From contig CALBSZ010000487.1 in assembly GCA_937967665.1 (NCBI GenBank), positions 1 to 34,776 on the forward strand: a stretch of DNA of 34,776 bases. The letters run 5' to 3'. Of the stretch, positions 1 through 7,055 are shown one piece after another (positions within the stretch are counted from its first letter, which is position 1; each line of letters begins with the position of its first letter). This DNA comes from an uncultured Planctomycetaceae bacterium. GTDB lineage: Bacteria; Planctomycetota; Planctomycetia; Pirellulales; Pirellulaceae. The translations under genes were made by a program, and so were the position numbers. Under the pieces are notes generated by a model. That model saw only the letters and a list, made by a program, of their open reading frames with translations. It ran no database searches and was not told the DNA's origin.

Positions 1-711
1 AACGTAGAAACGCTGGATATCGGCGCGGACCTGGAGGCCATTGTCCGCAGGATTGGTTCGGTCATGGCTTATTCGGCCGCGCAGAACTCTTCACAACATC
101 CGGAGAAGTTCGGCACGGGCAGCGAGGAAGGTATCGTGGCTTCCGAAGCGGCCAACAACGCCACCGTGGGCGGCGCGCTGATCCCGCTGGTATCGATGGG
201 AATTCCCGGCAGCGTGATCGACGCCATCCTGCTCGGCGCCCTCATCCTGCACGGCTTGCAACCGGGTCCCAAGCTGATGGACACCAACCCGCAAGTCGTG
301 TACATGATCATGGCGACCATGCTGGTGGCCAATATTTTCATGGCGCTGTTCATGCTGGGAACACTCGGCTGGCTCACGAAGCTGATGTACGTGCCGCGCC
401 GGATCCTGCTGCCACTGATCCTCGTCTTCTGCGTGGTTGGCTCGTACGCGCTGAACAACCGGGCATTTGATGTCTGGGTGATGCTGGGCTTCGGTTTGCT
501 CGGCTTTGGCATGGAGCGGCTGCGCATCCCACTCGCCCCTTTCGTGATCGGCTTTGTTTTGGCGCCGATTGCCGAAAAGAATCTGGCCACGGGCCTGCAA
601 GCAACCGGTGGCAGCTATGTTCCCCTGGTCACCAGCCCGGCATCCCTCGTGTTCCTGATCGTGGCGCTGATCTTCTTTGCCTGGCCGCTGTGGCGACGCC
701 GGTCGCGGTAG
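1..711 (+). CDS. tctA: Tripartite tricarboxylate transporter TctA-family permease, C-terminal part (5' truncated)
   Basis: The frame is open from base 1 to a TAG at 709-711, so the gene begins upstream of the window and 236 residues are visible. The segment FGTGSEEGIVASEAANNA, followed by a Gly/Pro-rich stretch (SMGIPGS) and HGLQPGPKL, matches the conserved C-half of TctA, the large membrane subunit of TTT transporters. These carry tricarboxylates or other organic acids using a periplasmic binding protein (TctC) and a small subunit (TctB). Several hydrophobic helices follow (about residues 100-235), ending in a basic WRRRSR tail typical of an inner-membrane permease. The substrate cannot be read from this part, and no tctB or tctC lies downstream. 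The first ATG in frame (64) is internal and not a real start. Confidence 0.85.
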   Translation, partial: NVETLDIGADLEAIVRRIGSVMAYSAAQNSSQHPEKFGTGSEEGIVASEAANNATVGGALIPLVSMGIPGSVIDAILLGALILHGLQPGPKLMDTNPQVVYMIMATMLVANIFMALFMLGTLGWLTKLMYVPRRILLPLILVFCVVGSYALNNRAFDVWVMLGFGLLGFGMERLRIPLAPFVIGFVLAPIAEKNLATGLQATGGSYVPLVTSPASLVFLIVALIFFAWPLWRRRSR

Positions 712-739
712 GTCGCGTTTTGCAAGAGGCTTCACAACG

Positions 740-767
740 CCAGTAACGCGCCGCAGCGGCGCGCTGG
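740..767 (+). terminator. GC-rich hairpin after the TctA gene, terminator-like
   Basis: CGCGCCGC at 747-754 and GCGGCGCG at 756-763 are perfect inverted arms around one base. The outer arms CCAG (740-743) and CTGG (764-767) extend the stem across a 3-base bulge. It sits 28 bases after the permease stop and 95 bases before deoC. There is no T-run after it, so it is at best an atypical or Rho-assisted terminator. Confidence 0.3.
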
Positions 768-861
768 CAGGAAGACCGCCGCACCTTCCGACGGGTCCAC
801 GATTCGTCTATAACAGGGAGCGTTGCAACCCGACCATCACGACTCCCCCTGAGTAAACACG

Positions 862-1569
862 ATGTCCCTCGATATTGCTCGCATGATCGATCATGCACTC
901 CTGGCTCCCACCATGACCGACGATCAAATTCGCGAGGGCTGTGAACTTGCCAGGCAATTGAACGTGGCCACGGTTTGCGTCAAACCGTATGCCGTCCCGC
1001 TGGCCGCGGAAGTGCTGGCGGGATCGGAAGTCGGCGTGGGAACCGTGATCGGTTTTCCCCATGGAAGCAACCTGCCTGAAGTCAAGGCATTGGAAGCGGA
1101 CCTGGCCTGCCGGCAGGGCGCCGTCGAATTGGATATGGTGATGAACGTGGGCAAGGCCCTTCAAGGTGATTGGGACTACGTTCTCAACGACATTGCAGCC
1201 GTTGTCGCGGTTGGCCAGAAGCGTGGCGCCGTGACCAAGGTCATCCTGGAAACGGACCTGCTCACCAGCGACGACATCATTTCGAAGCTGTGCGAAATCT
1301 GCACGGCAGCCGGCGCCGATTACGTCAAGACATCGACCGGCTTTGGCTTTACCAAACAGGCCAGCGGGGATTACAACTACGTCGGCGCCACCTAACACCT
1401 CGGTGCACTCATGAAACATGCGGTAGGCCCAGGTGTTCAGGTGAAGGCGTCGGGAGGTGTGCGGACGTACGAAGACGCGGTCAAGATGGTCGCCTGCGGA
1501 GCGACTCGCCTGGGCACCAGTTCGTCCGCGGCGATTGTTCAGGGCGCCGGCGACCAGAGCGGCTATTGA
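862..1569 (+). pseudogene. deoC: Deoxyribose-phosphate aldolase, interrupted by an in-frame stop
   Basis: DeoC cleaves 2-deoxyribose-5-phosphate to glyceraldehyde-3-phosphate and acetaldehyde. The frame starts at ATG 862 (MSLDIARMIDHALLAPTM). It carries VELDMVMN (Asp91) and the Schiff-base motif YVKTSTGFG (Lys156). After GDYNYVGAT it meets TAA at 1393-1395. The same frame then stays open to TGA at 1567-1569 and keeps clear DeoC sequence, including VQVKASGGVRT with the second catalytic lysine (Lys195) and GATRLGTS. A full product would be about 235 residues, close to the family norm. The family usually has an acidic or polar residue after GAT, so a GAA or CAA to TAA change would explain the break. 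The 177-residue product lacks the last barrel strands and is unlikely to work. A sequencing error cannot be excluded. It stands directly upstream of the nucleoside phosphorylase, as expected for a deo-type operon. Confidence 0.82.
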
Positions 1570-1600
1570 AGCGAACTTGGCAACGGTGCTGCGCAGAAAC

Positions 1601-1608
1601 AGGGAAAG
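1601..1608 (+). promoter_or_regulatory. Shine-Dalgarno site deciding the GTG start of the nucleoside phosphorylase
   Basis: AGGGAAAG lies 7 bases before GTG 1616. This is the best-supported start of the phosphorylase frame, because upstream ATG codons in that frame (from 1457) lie inside deoC and encode no family sequence. Confidence 0.5.
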
Positions 1609-1615
1609 CGCCACG

Positions 1616-2905
1616 GTGACATTTTCTCCGGCACGAACGATCGCGACGAAACGAGATGGGGGCGTGCTGTCGCCGGAACAGATCGGCGGCTTTGTGGCGG
1701 CCTACACGTCGGGGGATATGCCCGACTATCAGATGTCGGCGCTGTTGATGGCGATTTTCCTGCAAGGCATGACGGCCGAAGAAACGGCGGTGCTTACCGA
1801 GCAGATGTGGCACTCGGGGATCACTTTGGATTGGCCGGCGAATGCGCCGCCGACCGTCGACAAGCACTCCACCGGCGGCATCGGCGACAAGACGTCCCTG
1901 ATTCTTGCCCCGCTGCTGGCCTGCTGCGATTTGCAGGTGCCAATGATCTCCGGCCGAGGACTCGGTCCCTCCGGCGGCACGCTGGACAAACTCGAGGCCA
2001 TTCCCGGATTCCGAACGGACCTTTCGATTGATGAAGTACGATCGCTCACGCATCGGGTTGGCTGCGTCGTCACTGGCGCCTCGGCGCAATTGGCCCCCGC
2101 CGACAGGAAGATCTACGCACTGCGCGACGTGACGGCCACGGTGCCTTCCATTCCGTTGATCACGGCCAGCATCATGAGCAAGAAGCTGGCGGAGGGTCTG
2201 GACGCGCTGGTACTGGACGTGAAGTTCGGATCCGGCGCATTTATGAAGACGCTGCCGCAAGCCCGGGAACTCGCTCAATCCCTGGTGCAGGCCGGAACAC
2301 GGATGGGAGCGTCAACGACGGCGCTGATTACCGACATGAACCAGCCGCTGGGCCGCCTGGCCGGGAATGCGGTCGAAGTGGTGGAAGCCATCGCCGTCCT
2401 GGAAGGTCAAGGACCCGCCGATGTCACGGAACTCACTCTGCGACTGGCAGCGGAGGTGCTGGTCATGACCGGTCGCGAGCCTTTTGAACGGGCGAGCAGC
2501 ATCTTGCAGGGGCATCTCGCTTCGGGGCGAGCCAGGGAAAAGTTTACCGAGATGGTCGTGGCGCAAGGGGGCGACCCGCAGGCGACACTGTGCATTGCCG
2601 AACCCCATCCCGTGATCGCGGAGGAGTCGGGATTTGTGACCGCCATCGACACCGAAAAGATCGGCTACGCCATTATCGAAATGGGTGGAGGCCGCAAGCA
2701 AACGACTGATTCCCTGGACCATGCCACGGGGCTGGAAACACTGGTGCGTATCGGCGACGAAATTCGCACCGGTCAACCGCTCTTCAATGTGTTTGGCATG
2801 GCAGAGAAAGTTGCTGCCGCCCTGCCGTTGATTCGTGAAGCCATTCAGATTGGTCCCCAGCCGGTGGCTCCACTGCCGCTGGTTGTCGAGCGAATTGTAG
2901 TATGA
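1616..2905 (+). CDS. deoA: Thymidine / pyrimidine-nucleoside phosphorylase
   Basis: The enzyme phosphorolyses (deoxy)uridine or thymidine to the base and (deoxy)ribose-1-phosphate. It feeds DeoC in nucleoside salvage. From GTG 1616 the product has 429 residues, the usual size. It opens with RTIATKRDGG and YTSGDMPDYQMSALLMAI, has the phosphate-binding motif KHSTGGIGDKTS (about 83-94) and SGRGL..GGTLDKLEAIPGF (about 112-132), and ends with the usual C-terminal domain (ETLVRIGDEIRTGQPLF). The segment usually reading GLGHTGGT is GLGPSGGT here, which is uncommon. The stop overlaps the cdd start (ATGA at 2902-2905), so the two are co-translated. Sequence alone does not separate thymidine phosphorylase (deoA) from the broader pyrimidine enzyme (pdp). 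Confidence 0.92.
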   Translation: MTFSPARTIATKRDGGVLSPEQIGGFVAAYTSGDMPDYQMSALLMAIFLQGMTAEETAVLTEQMWHSGITLDWPANAPPTVDKHSTGGIGDKTSLILAPLLACCDLQVPMISGRGLGPSGGTLDKLEAIPGFRTDLSIDEVRSLTHRVGCVVTGASAQLAPADRKIYALRDVTATVPSIPLITASIMSKKLAEGLDALVLDVKFGSGAFMKTLPQARELAQSLVQAGTRMGASTTALITDMNQPLGRLAGNAVEVVEAIAVLEGQGPADVTELTLRLAAEVLVMTGREPFERASSILQGHLASGRAREKFTEMVVAQGGDPQATLCIAEPHPVIAEESGFVTAIDTEKIGYAIIEMGGGRKQTTDSLDHATGLETLVRIGDEIRTGQPLFNVFGMAEKVAAALPLIREAIQIGPQPVAPLPLVVERIVV

Positions 2906-3303
2906 GGACCGGAAGCGTGAATACAGAACTCCAGCCGCTGATTGCCGCCGCGATGCAAGCCCGTGCCAACGCTTACGCCAGGTATTCGAAATTCCAAGTG
3001 GGTGCGGCATTGCGGACTGCCAGTGGCGCGATGTTCACTGGCGTGAATGTCGAGAACGCATCCTACGGCTTGACCATTTGCGCCGAACGGGTCGCGGCGA
3101 CAGCCGCCGTGACCGCGGGGGAACGGGAGTTCGTGACCCTGGTGATCGCTACCCGGGGCGGTTACCCTCCGTGCGGCGCTTGCCGACAGTTCTTGGCCGA
3201 GTTCAGTCGCGAGCTAAACGTCGTACTCGTCGACTGCGACCAGCCCGATCGCTTCGCCGCCAAGAACCTCCGCGAGCTCTTGCCCGACGCGTTCGAGTTG
3301 TAA
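2902..3303 (+). CDS. cdd: Cytidine deaminase
   Basis: This enzyme deaminates cytidine and deoxycytidine to uridine and deoxyuridine, the substrates of the phosphorylase just upstream. The 133-residue length fits the homotetrameric class. Zinc site and proton shuttle are intact: TICAERVAA gives Cys60 and Glu62, and PPCGACRQ gives Cys91 and Cys94. The N-terminal ARYSKFQVGAAL and NVENASYGLT motifs bind the nucleoside. The start ATG 2902 overlaps the previous stop by four bases, showing operon membership. The gene ends two bases before the convergent TolC-like gene. Confidence 0.95.
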   Translation: MRTGSVNTELQPLIAAAMQARANAYARYSKFQVGAALRTASGAMFTGVNVENASYGLTICAERVAATAAVTAGEREFVTLVIATRGGYPPCGACRQFLAEFSRELNVVLVDCDQPDRFAAKNLRELLPDAFEL

Positions 3304-3305
3304 CA

Positions 3306-5042
3306 TCACCCTTGTTCCAGCAGCGTACCGGTGGCGCGTTTCAGATTGATGATGGCCTGAACGTAGTTGATCTGGCTGTGCAGGTGATTGAGCTGCGCGT
3401 CGACTAAGCGGTTTTGCGCTTCCAGCAGATCCTCCAACAGCAGGCTGGCCGTGCGGCCCGTGGGTGGCAGCAATTCCCAGCGCTTTTCGCGATAGTCCAG
3501 TTCGGCGGCACGGCGTTCGACCACGATCCGGTTGGCCTCGATCTCAGCGTGCGATGTCTTGAGTTCCCGTATGCTGCGGTCAAGATCGATCCACACGCGT
3601 TCGACGGTTAGCTGAAACTCGTTCTGCAGCTGTTCCAGTTCCAAAGACGTTCGCCGCAAGGTGGCGCGCGCTTCCCGCCGCAGGAACGGGGCTTCCATCT
3701 CCAGTCCGACGGTGTAGCTGGGGCGTCCGGCGTTGAATTGATCGTCGAACGCCCCGCCGATATTATAGTCTCCGCGAATGCCGTCCAAGTAGCTTTCGAT
3801 GACCAGGTTCAGTTGCGGCAGCAGTTCATGGCGTGACACCTTCTGACGGATGCTTCCCGCCTTGATATCGTCGAGCGCTTTGCGCAGTTCCGGTCGGCGG
3901 AGGAGCGCCTGTTGCAGGAGCGCCGATTCGTCCAGAGGGATCGCGTCGCTCCGTGGCGGATCGACCGGTACGAATTCCCGCGAGGAAAACTCGAACAGCG
4001 CGGGTGCATTGACCAGCTCGCGCAGCCGCGACTGAGCATCGACCACGGCCTGCTCGGCGCGCAGCAAACCTGCTTGACGGGCCGCCGCCGCCGCGGACGC
4101 TCGCAACAGCTGGTCTCGAGTCCCATCCACGTTTTCTCGCAGTTCGAGTTGCTGGACGAGTTGCTCGGCGCGCCGCGTCAAGTCACGTTGTGCCGACAGG
4201 TTGGCGCGCGTGAAATAGAGATTCCAATAGGCCGCCTGAACTTCCGTTAGAGACTGCTGCAGCGATGCCAAAAACTCATGCGTCACGGCGCTGGTATTGA
4301 CCTGCGCCAGGATGACCGCGCGTTCGTTGTAGAAGCGTCCCGCGCCGCGAAGCAACGGTTGTGTATAGTTAAGCGTCAGCACGGTCGATCCCTGCTGCGG
4401 TGGAATGAAAAACTGCGAATTCGTGTTCTGAGTCCCGAACTGCTGGCTGGCCTCGAACTGACCGCCGAGCAGGTTTTGGCGGCGAATACCGGCCTCATAC
4501 GTGAACTGGTGGTTCTGAAACTGCAGTGGGCCGCCGGTGGTGAGCGAACTGCCGGTGGGATTGGTGATGTCGTTCCAGTACGATTCCGCGAAGGCCCGCC
4601 AGTCGAACTGCGCGTCGGCTTGCATGATGGCCGTCCGTTCGATCTGCGTGTCGCCCGCCAGGATCTTGACTTGCAGCGAGTACTGCAGCGCGTCGAAAAT
4701 CAGTTGCTGAAGGTGCAGCCGCTGCGCGGGTCGATTTGGCAGAATCGGCTGCGACACCGTATTCATCCAACCGGGCACGACCAGTTCGCTGGCCGGTGCG
4801 GGTGGCAAGCGACGAATCGCGGGGGCTCGCTGAGCGGATGTCAGGGGGACCGCCGTCGAAATCGTCTCGGGCAACGCCTGAAACAGCGGCGACGTCTCCT
4901 GGGCCTCGCACGGCAGGCAAAGACAGCCGAACAACGTCCAGACGAACCAGGCGCGCAGCGCCTGGCAATCGGCTGCCGGCGGTTTGAGTATCTTCTTCAA
5001 GGTGGTCAACGGATTCGTATTGTGCGTACTCGGATCGATCAC
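3306..5042 (-). CDS. TolC-family outer-membrane efflux protein
   Basis: A 578-residue protein, in the size range of TolC-like outer-membrane factors that form the exit duct of efflux or type I secretion systems. A hydrophobic segment at about residues 30-46 (WFVWTLFGCLCLPCEAQ) looks like a signal peptide behind a long N-terminal extension. Two OEP-type halves follow. The first has LTLNYTQPLLRGAGR and long heptad-like helices (QAAYWNLYFTRANLSAQRD). The second has VGLEMEAPFLRREARATL and a helical stretch ending in QINYVQAIINLKRATGTLLE, a classic family end. The predicted start is GTG 5042 and no clear Shine-Dalgarno site supports it, so the true start may be 30-60 bases further in. No membrane-fusion protein or inner-membrane pump is in the window, so the partner is unknown. 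Confidence 0.88.
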   Translation of the reverse strand: MIDPSTHNTNPLTTLKKILKPPAADCQALRAWFVWTLFGCLCLPCEAQETSPLFQALPETISTAVPLTSAQRAPAIRRLPPAPASELVVPGWMNTVSQPILPNRPAQRLHLQQLIFDALQYSLQVKILAGDTQIERTAIMQADAQFDWRAFAESYWNDITNPTGSSLTTGGPLQFQNHQFTYEAGIRRQNLLGGQFEASQQFGTQNTNSQFFIPPQQGSTVLTLNYTQPLLRGAGRFYNERAVILAQVNTSAVTHEFLASLQQSLTEVQAAYWNLYFTRANLSAQRDLTRRAEQLVQQLELRENVDGTRDQLLRASAAAAARQAGLLRAEQAVVDAQSRLRELVNAPALFEFSSREFVPVDPPRSDAIPLDESALLQQALLRRPELRKALDDIKAGSIRQKVSRHELLPQLNLVIESYLDGIRGDYNIGGAFDDQFNAGRPSYTVGLEMEAPFLRREARATLRRTSLELEQLQNEFQLTVERVWIDLDRSIRELKTSHAEIEANRIVVERRAAELDYREKRWELLPPTGRTASLLLEDLLEAQNRLVDAQLNHLHSQINYVQAIINLKRATGTLLEQG

Positions 5043-5430
5043 GGATCACGCCATCACGGGCGTGACCATACGGACTCCGCGGCAGTGCTTGGAATCGACG
5101 GCGCGATAGACAATTCGAACGTCCAGAAAAAATGGCCGAAACGAATGCGACCGTGCAACGCAGAACAAGCCCCGCTGAGCGGATTGAGGAGGAGAGTTTA
5201 CAGCTGTACTTGTTCAATATCGAATCGCGCGAGGTGACGGTTGGCGCGAATGTGCGGCTTGTGCGCAAAACAACGATTCGCGGGCCGCGCAAGCCGCATA
5301 ATCGTTACAGCTTGACAAGAATCGGTGGGGGGTCAAGAAAACCGCGACCAGGGCCAACCGGAAACTCGCCCAAGTTGCGACGCATCACCCGGCAACCGCT
5401 GCTCCACGTCGCGCGCGGTCCCGCTTCGCT
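5043..5430. other. Intergenic region between the aldolase and the TolC-like gene
   Basis: This is 388 bases with no convincing gene. Short frames here lack recognisable protein features. It holds the inverted repeats described at 5253-5306 and would carry the 3' end of the aldolase transcript and the promoter of the TolC-like gene, both on the minus strand. Confidence 0.6.
5253..5306 (-). terminator. Nested inverted repeats, possible terminator of the aldolase gene
   Basis: AACGATT (5272-5278) pairs with AATCGTT (5300-5306). Overlapping it, TGCGGCTTG-t-GCGC (5253-5266) pairs with GCGCAAGCCGCA (5287-5298). The two stems exclude each other. On the minus strand the first stem is followed by GTTTTG, which resembles a weak intrinsic terminator about 125 bases after the aldolase stop. 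Confidence 0.33.
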
Positions 5431-6417
5431 TCAGATATCGCTGGCCAGCGAATCGTAGAACTTCACATAGTTCTGGTTGTCTTCGCCCGCGCGGAATTGC
5501 ATGGCCGCCCGCGGATGCAGGTTCCACTGGCCGGTGAGGTTGTATGGGACGAGCGGTCCCCATTCCACGGTTTCGCGGAGCGGTTCGATGTGATTCTGCA
5601 AGAGACCAATGATGGGCCGCAACTTGAACTTCGGGTTTCTCAAGAAGCCCAACAGCAATTCCATCGGGCAGTTGCCCGCTCCGCGGCCCAGTCCCATCAT
5701 CGTGGCGTCCACGCGGTTGGAGCCCAGGATGATCGCTTCCAGCGTGTTGGCAAAGGCAAGTTGCATGTTATTGTGGGCATGCATACCGATCTCTTTGCCG
5801 GTTCCTTCCATCGCGGCGGCGTACTTGTTGTACAACATATCCACCTTTTCGCGATACAAGTGGCCGAAGCTATCCACAATGACCATCGTGCCGGCGGGCG
5901 TCGGCTTAATGGCATCCAGCACGGTATCGATTTCCGTTTCGGATACGTTCGTTACCGCCATCAGATTGGCCATCGTCTCGTATCCCAGGCTATGCGCATG
6001 TTCTATCATTTCGACGGCTTCAGAAACCTGGTGGGCGTAGAAGGCGACGCGAATCATCGACAATACACTCTGGTCGGCCGGTACCAGTTGGGTCTTCCAA
6101 TCGCTCTTCGTGGCGTCCGCCATGGCTGAGAGCTTTAGTCCGGTCCGTTCCGAATCGTGATCTCCGACGACCCGGTTCAGATCCTCTTCATCACAATGAC
6201 GCCACGGTCCAAATTCTTCCTTGGGAAACAGTCGCGGCGTATTCTTGTAGCCGATTTCCATGTAGTCGATGCCCGCTTCGACACACGTATCGTAGACCGC
6301 CCGCACAAGCTCATCCGAGAACTGGTGATTGTTGATCAAACCACCGTCGCGGATGGTGCAATCCAAAACTTTGAGTTCCGGGCGGTAGGTAATCCAAGGA
6401 GCTTTTTCAGACATCAT
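5431..6417 (-). CDS. Aldolase catalytic domain protein (DRE-TIM / HMGL-like, 4-hydroxy-2-oxovalerate aldolase type)
   Basis: The 328-residue protein begins with a DRE-TIM metallolyase signature, LDCTIRDGG (Arg23, Asp24), and has the metal-binding HAHNN motif (His213, His215) followed by a GLGRGAGNCPMEL loop. Known members (DmpG/MhpE, HMG-CoA lyase, isopropylmalate synthase) cleave or form C-C bonds next to a keto acid with a divalent metal. The closest subgroup by feel is the stand-alone 'aldolase catalytic domain' set with CT(I/L)RDGG..NN. There is no acylating acetaldehyde dehydrogenase (DmpF) partner nearby, so a catechol meta-pathway role is unlikely and the substrate is unknown. Two ATG codons are adjacent (6417 and 6414). 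AGGTG just upstream is spaced better for the second. Confidence 0.82.
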   Translation of the reverse strand: MMSEKAPWITYRPELKVLDCTIRDGGLINNHQFSDELVRAVYDTCVEAGIDYMEIGYKNTPRLFPKEEFGPWRHCDEEDLNRVVGDHDSERTGLKLSAMADATKSDWKTQLVPADQSVLSMIRVAFYAHQVSEAVEMIEHAHSLGYETMANLMAVTNVSETEIDTVLDAIKPTPAGTMVIVDSFGHLYREKVDMLYNKYAAAMEGTGKEIGMHAHNNMQLAFANTLEAIILGSNRVDATMMGLGRGAGNCPMELLLGFLRNPKFKLRPIIGLLQNHIEPLRETVEWGPLVPYNLTGQWNLHPRAAMQFRAGEDNQNYVKFYDSLASDI

Positions 6418-6825
6418 TCACCTGCAAGATGGATCGAGAAACCCTTTATCGTAATCGCTGGCGGTCAAGTTTCCACTGGCGGAGCCGCGATATCGTTCGT
6501 AAACCGGGCGATCTTACTGGAATCGGGTTCGCGATGTAAGGTCCTGGGCTGGTGGGCGTGCTATATTGGGCGAAATGCATGAACTTCCCGGCGAACGTAA
6601 TTGTTGTTTTCTTAAGCTTTGACCTACGTTCCTCAGGGCGCGGGGGGCCGAGCTTGCACCACGATGCCATCGCGGCCGGGAGGTGGGGAGAAATCGCCTC
6701 GTGTGGAAGGAGAATTCTTCCTACGTCGTGTACGCTAGACTTTCGAATGCCCTCCTTTCAGGACTCAGGAAATGCGAAACTTCAAAAAGCGAAAGCATTC
6801 ATGTGGGTCAGCTACGTCTGAAGAC

Positions 6826-6868
6826 ACACTTGCTCGCGCTGCGTGCTCGTATTGACGCGGCTTCCCGC
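6826..6868 (+). repeat. Interspersed repeat, copy 1 (ACACTTGCTCGCGCTGCGTG family)
   Basis: A 43-base unit that begins ACACTTGCTCGCGCTGCGTG and ends GCGGCTTCCCGC. It matches the unit at 6918-6960 with two differences and shares its first 26 bases, less exactly, with the inverted pair at 17083-17146. On the other strand the family can be read as a KHEAQAS-like peptide, a pattern I recall from many spurious planctomycete ORFs. Confidence 0.65.
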
Positions 6869-6917
6869 AAACGTGACGCTGTGACGCGAATCTCGTGGGT
6901 CACTTGCTACTGAATAA

Positions 6918-6960
6918 ACACTTGCTCGCGCTGCGTGCTTGTATTGACGCGGATTCCCGC
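6918..6960 (+). repeat. Interspersed repeat, copy 2
   Basis: Same 43-base unit and orientation as 6826-6868, starting 92 bases later. The differences are C to T in GTGCTYGTA and C to A in GCGGMTTCC. Confidence 0.65.
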
Positions 6961-7055
6961 TGACGCGGCGCTATCCAGCTCATCTCCTGGAGCCGAAATG
7001 CAGGAACCGGGGCGATTGAGGGGAGCCCGCCTGAGGTTGGTCACACCGGGCTGGC

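Larger units (their letters stand above)
6418..7055. other. Long intergenic region with direct repeats
   Basis: This is 638 bases between the aldolase start and the anti-sigma factor stop. No frame here looks coding. It holds two near-identical 43-base direct repeats at 6826-6868 and 6918-6960. The aldolase promoter should lie near its left end, but no clear -35/-10 pair was seen. Confidence 0.6.

Noticed and set aside
1393..1395. Recoding (selenocysteine or pyrrolysine) of the stop in deoC
   Set aside because: The codon is TAA, which is not used for either residue. DeoC does not need them.
1457..1615. Upstream extension of the nucleoside phosphorylase frame
   Set aside because: This part overlaps the 3' end of deoC and encodes no phosphorylase sequence. 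GTG 1616 has a good Shine-Dalgarno site and gives the normal length.
4278..5237. Long plus-strand frame opposite the TolC-like gene
   Set aside because: It is basic, low in family-like features and antisense to a clear gene. It is a GC-rich shadow.
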